DNA of 64,000 bases from Isoetes taiwanensis (taxonomy: Eukaryota > Streptophyta > Lycopodiopsida > Isoetales > Isoetaceae): the NCBI GenBank assembly GCA_021234155.1, contig JAJEKV010000025.1:6677310-6741309 (forward strand), given 5' to 3'. Below, piece after piece: positions 60,916 to 64,000 of this stretch. Each line of letters opens with the position of its first letter. Within the stretch, counting starts at the first letter, position 1. Position numbers and translations under genes: made by a program. The notes under the pieces are model-generated. The model did not search any database. It was not told where the DNA came from and saw only the letters and a list, made by a program, of their open reading frames with translations.

Positions 60916-61318
60916 CCGGCCGAAAAATTGCTGTTTTAGCATAAATAACTTAACCAAACATATCTATATCATGCACTATCAAAAAGATCTCGAAGAGAGC
61001 TTTCCAACGCAATAAAAATCATCTGAAACAGAGCTCTAGATCAAAAGTTATGCTAAGAAATATGTTGCCGGCGGGGAAACTGCACTACATGCGCCCTTCA
61101 AGCCCTTCATGTGCCCAACCCGACCAAAAAATTGTTGTTTTAGCATAGATAACTTAACCAAACATATCCATATCATACACTATCAAAAAGATCTCGAAGA
61201 GAGCTTTCCAACGCAATAAAAATCATCTGAAACAGAGCTCTGGATCAAAAGTTATGATAAGAAATGTGTTGTCGGCGGGGAAACTGCACCACATGCGCCC
61301 TTCAAGCCCTTCATGCGC
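60916..61318. repeat. ~200-bp tandem duplication
   Basis: Two units (about 60916-61118 and 61119-61318), about 95% alike. Each contains AGATCTCGAAGAGAGCTTTC, CAACGCAATAAAAATCATC and GGCGGGGAAACTGCAC. The last 20 bases of unit 2 (CATGCGCCCTTCAAGCCCTT) are themselves repeated. Confidence 0.88.
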
Positions 61319-61339
61319 CCTTCAAGCCCTTCGTATGCC

Positions 61340-61453
61340 CATTATGCACCACACACACAAAAAGAGGGCTTTTCTTGTGAGCCATTGGTTGTTGACCATT
61401 ATGCACCACACGCACAAAAAAGGGCTTTTGTTGTGAGCCATTGGTTGTTGACC
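61340..61453. repeat. 57-bp tandem duplication
   Basis: Units at 61340-61396 and 61397-61453 share ATTATGCACCACAC and GTGAGCCATTGGTTGTTGAC. It follows the 200-bp duplication directly. Confidence 0.88.
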
Positions 61454-61487
61454 ATTGAAAAAAAAAGGCTAAAATCAATGGCTCAGA

Positions 61488-61612
61488 AATGGTGCACTCT
61501 AGATGTACGCATTAGTACATCCATTTGAATACATCACGAAATCATAGGAAAACCTTAGTGAAAAGCGTATAAAAACACAAAGAAAACCCCCTGTTATTAT
61601 GCTACATATTCA
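61488..61612. repeat. ~125-bp dispersed repeat, copy 2
   Basis: Matches 52618-52742 and ends at the same TGCTACATAT word. Confidence 0.75.
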
Positions 61613-61619
61613 CACTGTC

Positions 61620-62867
61620 ATAAGCCTTGACAAAGTCAAATTTGAGATATACTATGCAATGGGCCTTTAGCCTTGCCCAATACATGCCTTCATCTTAGTT
61701 GCAGTCACTTGCTCAACGTCAATACCCTTAATTTCTGGCAGAATTTATTTCTCTCTAACTCCAAAAGAGGGAGCCTGAATAAATTGGCTTGATGGTGCGT
61801 ATTTCTAGCAATATTGTAGGTTGTGTCCTATCTATGCCTCTAAGGTACAAGTTTTTGTTAGTAAAATGTGCCATTTCACTTTTTCTTATCTCTCAACTGT
61901 ATTTGTTCTGTCATTTTTCCCACTGAATATAAACCCAAATCAAAATTTAAACCAAAGGGTCAATTTTAGAGGTGGGATGATCTTCTCATAGATATCTCGA
62001 TGTTTTCTCTAGTTAGATGTGGGGTGATTACAAAATATGACATTATTTACTACAATTGAGTTGAATTGAATTTTATCATTCATTTCAAGTCTTTCCATGG
62101 GTATGAGGTGGCATTTTGACTTGATCTTGTGATACCATGGATGGTGTGATCTTGGATGATTGAGGATGAGTGTACTTATTGTACGAGAGATTGTAATGGA
62201 CGAATGGGAAACCACTCGAGAGCATCCCAGGAATGTGCCTAAAGGGAATTCTTAATATACCATAGGAGAGCGGGATGGATTTCCCACGGATATTTTGGAC
62301 AGTCGATTAATCGGATGGTTAAAGAACGTAACAAAAAGACATCTGATTTGGGTATCAAATCAATAGTAAATATATCTAAGTTAGCAAAAGAGCTCTCTCA
62401 ATAACCTTAATTTAACTTGAATGTACTAACTTTCGATCAAGAATTATGGAGAAACCTGTGCTAGAGACTTAAGGCTTGACTGAGTATGAGAGGGAACGAG
62501 GAGATATCATTGTTTTTTACTTCTGGTATGGTTTTCTCCTAGTAACTTTGTCAAAGCCTCAAAACACAACCTTGCATTACTCAGGAGGCAACCAACAAAA
62601 GAAGAAAAATGATTATCAAGCTCAGAAGTATACAACATGTGATGAGCACAAGCTGAGCATCATCAAATATGCAAAGATTGTTGAAATCTATACAAGCCTT
62701 ATGGCATTTGCAAGGTTAATATGTCACAAAAACGTGAATTGTCAGTCATAATCATATAGTTTTAGACAAGTTTATATATAGATTGGAGTCTTAACAATTG
62801 GAGCGTGATATAAATCAGACCATTTGCTAACATGGGAGGCTTTTCAATTAAAGTTTTTGTTTGGGCG
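61620..62867. other. gene-free stretch
   Basis: AT-rich; open frames such as 62476-62751 resemble no known protein. Nothing else was recognised. Confidence 0.45.
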
Positions 62868-63654
62868 ATGGGATAGAACTCTTTAACAAAAAGTTGTTGA
62901 TTATCTACATCCTATTCTACAACAACAAGAAGATATTTTGGTGTTCAGGAGGTTAAGGAGTCCAGACTTGTGAACTCTATATATAAGCTGCTGCCTGATA
63001 CTGATATTCTTCCTCCTTCTAATAAGTGGTCCATTCAATTCCCTCATCCTCAGTGACAGCAGATGTGGACTTGGTCATGAGATTACTTCATCCTAAAGTG
63101 GCAGTACTTTAGTGGCAGATTCTTTACTGATGTGCTTGTCCACAGGTTTGACCTTAAAATATCATATCTATGACCAGTATATAAGGAGAGTTCTAAGACC
63201 ATGAGCATTGCTTTTTTATATGTGGCCACCTTAGACATGTACGAGATTGGTTATTCTCCTTTTTTTAGGTCTCATTAACAAGTCAACAAGTGCTTCTGAC
63301 AATTTATCCAAGTACCTAAATGAAGTTACAAAGCCAGGATTTTCATTTAGCAGCAGGTTGGTTGTTGTGGACTATCTGAAAAATAGGGAGACTGGTAGTC
63401 TTCAAATGGATGTGGCAGATGAGCGTGTTCTCCAATATGCTCAAGGTAACATTGCTAAGTTTTATCATTGTTCTTCACTTGCCCCTTGTAAGAGGCGCTT
63501 GATCTTTGAGGAGTAATGTGCATTCTTATGCATAGATAGGTTGTTTCACTCAGTGGATCCATACTTATCCTCTGAGATTTTATTCCTGTCTTTGAATCCT
63601 TACTTGCACTTGACTTCTGATTGAATAAAGACTGATGTCCTTCAAAAAAAAAAA
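62868..63654 (+). mobile_element. LINE (L1-like), plus strand, 5'-truncated
   Basis: Starts near GGGCGATGGGATAGAACTC and aligns throughout with the reverse complement of 58230-56935. It carries zf-RVT relics (HCFFICGHLRHVRDWLF near 63207-63255) and ends in 11 A after GACTGATGTCCTTC at 63644-63654. The frames are broken. It supplies the intact 3' UTR that shows where the solo LTR entered the sister copy. No target duplication was identified. Confidence 0.82.
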
Positions 63655-64000
63655 AGAAGAAAGGGATTATACATAGGTGCATGGGAACATATTTATTCAA
63701 ATGCCACCAAACTTGTAAATAATACTATTGGCGAATGCCAAAGTTCCCATGTGTTTTGATGGGTAGTCATTTCAGCTAGTAATTATGAGATCTTTCTTTG
63801 AAGTCTCTACCCTACCATTATACGTCCTATGTGATGCTCCTATGTGATGCTGACATAAAAAAGGATTATCTATATATTTTACATTGATTTGCTTAAATAT
63901 ATTAAATCTTAGTTGCCTAGTGCAAAAACTCAGGAAATTACCGGATACTATTTTCCATAGCTAGTGGCACCAAAAAGAAGCGCACATGTTGTTTGAATTA
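63655..64000. other. gene-free end of window
   Basis: No feature recognised apart from a duplicated CCTATGTGATGCT word near 63826-63851. Confidence 0.5.

Noticed and set aside
1-64000. CRISPR arrays, operons, bacterial defence systems or plastid inserts
   Set aside because: No regularly spaced repeats with unique spacers, no compact same-strand gene runs with ribosome sites, and no recognisable plastid genes. The window is eukaryotic nuclear DNA.

Overview
This window is nuclear DNA from a vascular plant with a large, transposon-filled genome. The evidence is one spliced gene of a plant family (DUF707) with an intron near 21 kb, and about fifteen mobile elements of plant types: hAT, two LINE groups, Ty1/copia, Ty3 of OTA and chromovirus type, gag-only and non-coding LTR elements, and small inverted-repeat elements. 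A fern, lycophyte or gymnosperm fits the element density and intron size best, but the sequence alone does not settle it. I see no bacterial, organellar or CRISPR signature.

Layout. 0.1-3.1 kb: a broken hAT transposase gene on the minus strand. 3.1-7.3 kb: gene-free DNA with dispersed repeats and a short palindrome. 7.3-14 kb: two LINEs of one family head to tail; the second is nearly full length (three 5' tandem monomers, ORF1, ORF2, microsatellite tail) but decayed. 15-16.2 kb: an unidentified lysine/glutamate-rich coding relic. 16.5-19.1 kb: a third LINE copy on the minus strand, interrupted by a 322-bp inverted-repeat element with a 4-bp target duplication. 19.1-22.1 kb: an LTR element without coding capacity. 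22.1-29.95 kb: a decayed OTA-type Ty3 element on the minus strand.

32.1-54.9 kb: the only host gene, a DUF707 protein on the plus strand. Eight exons join in phase over 280 codons. The intron between exons 5 and 6 is about 20.8 kb and holds a 4.9-kb LINE, a gag-only LTR element (target duplication ACTAG) with a LINE tail nested in one LTR, a chromovirus remnant with a minisatellite, and a Ty1/copia element (target duplication TGCAT) whose LTRs are about 99% alike. The 3' end of the gene lies beyond the window or is lost.

56.9-63.7 kb: a decayed LINE on the minus strand carrying a solo LTR of the 29-kb Ty3 family in its 3' UTR and a 433-bp element with tRNA-like sequence, 5-bp target duplication and an 'inverted-in-place' terminal block; then a 645-bp element with about 213-bp inverted arms, tandem duplications, and a second copy of the same LINE group.

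The genes do not form a pathway; the unifying theme is nested insertion, which gives a relative order of events. All coordinates and motif readings come from reading the sequence by eye; family names rest on recognised motifs, not database searches.
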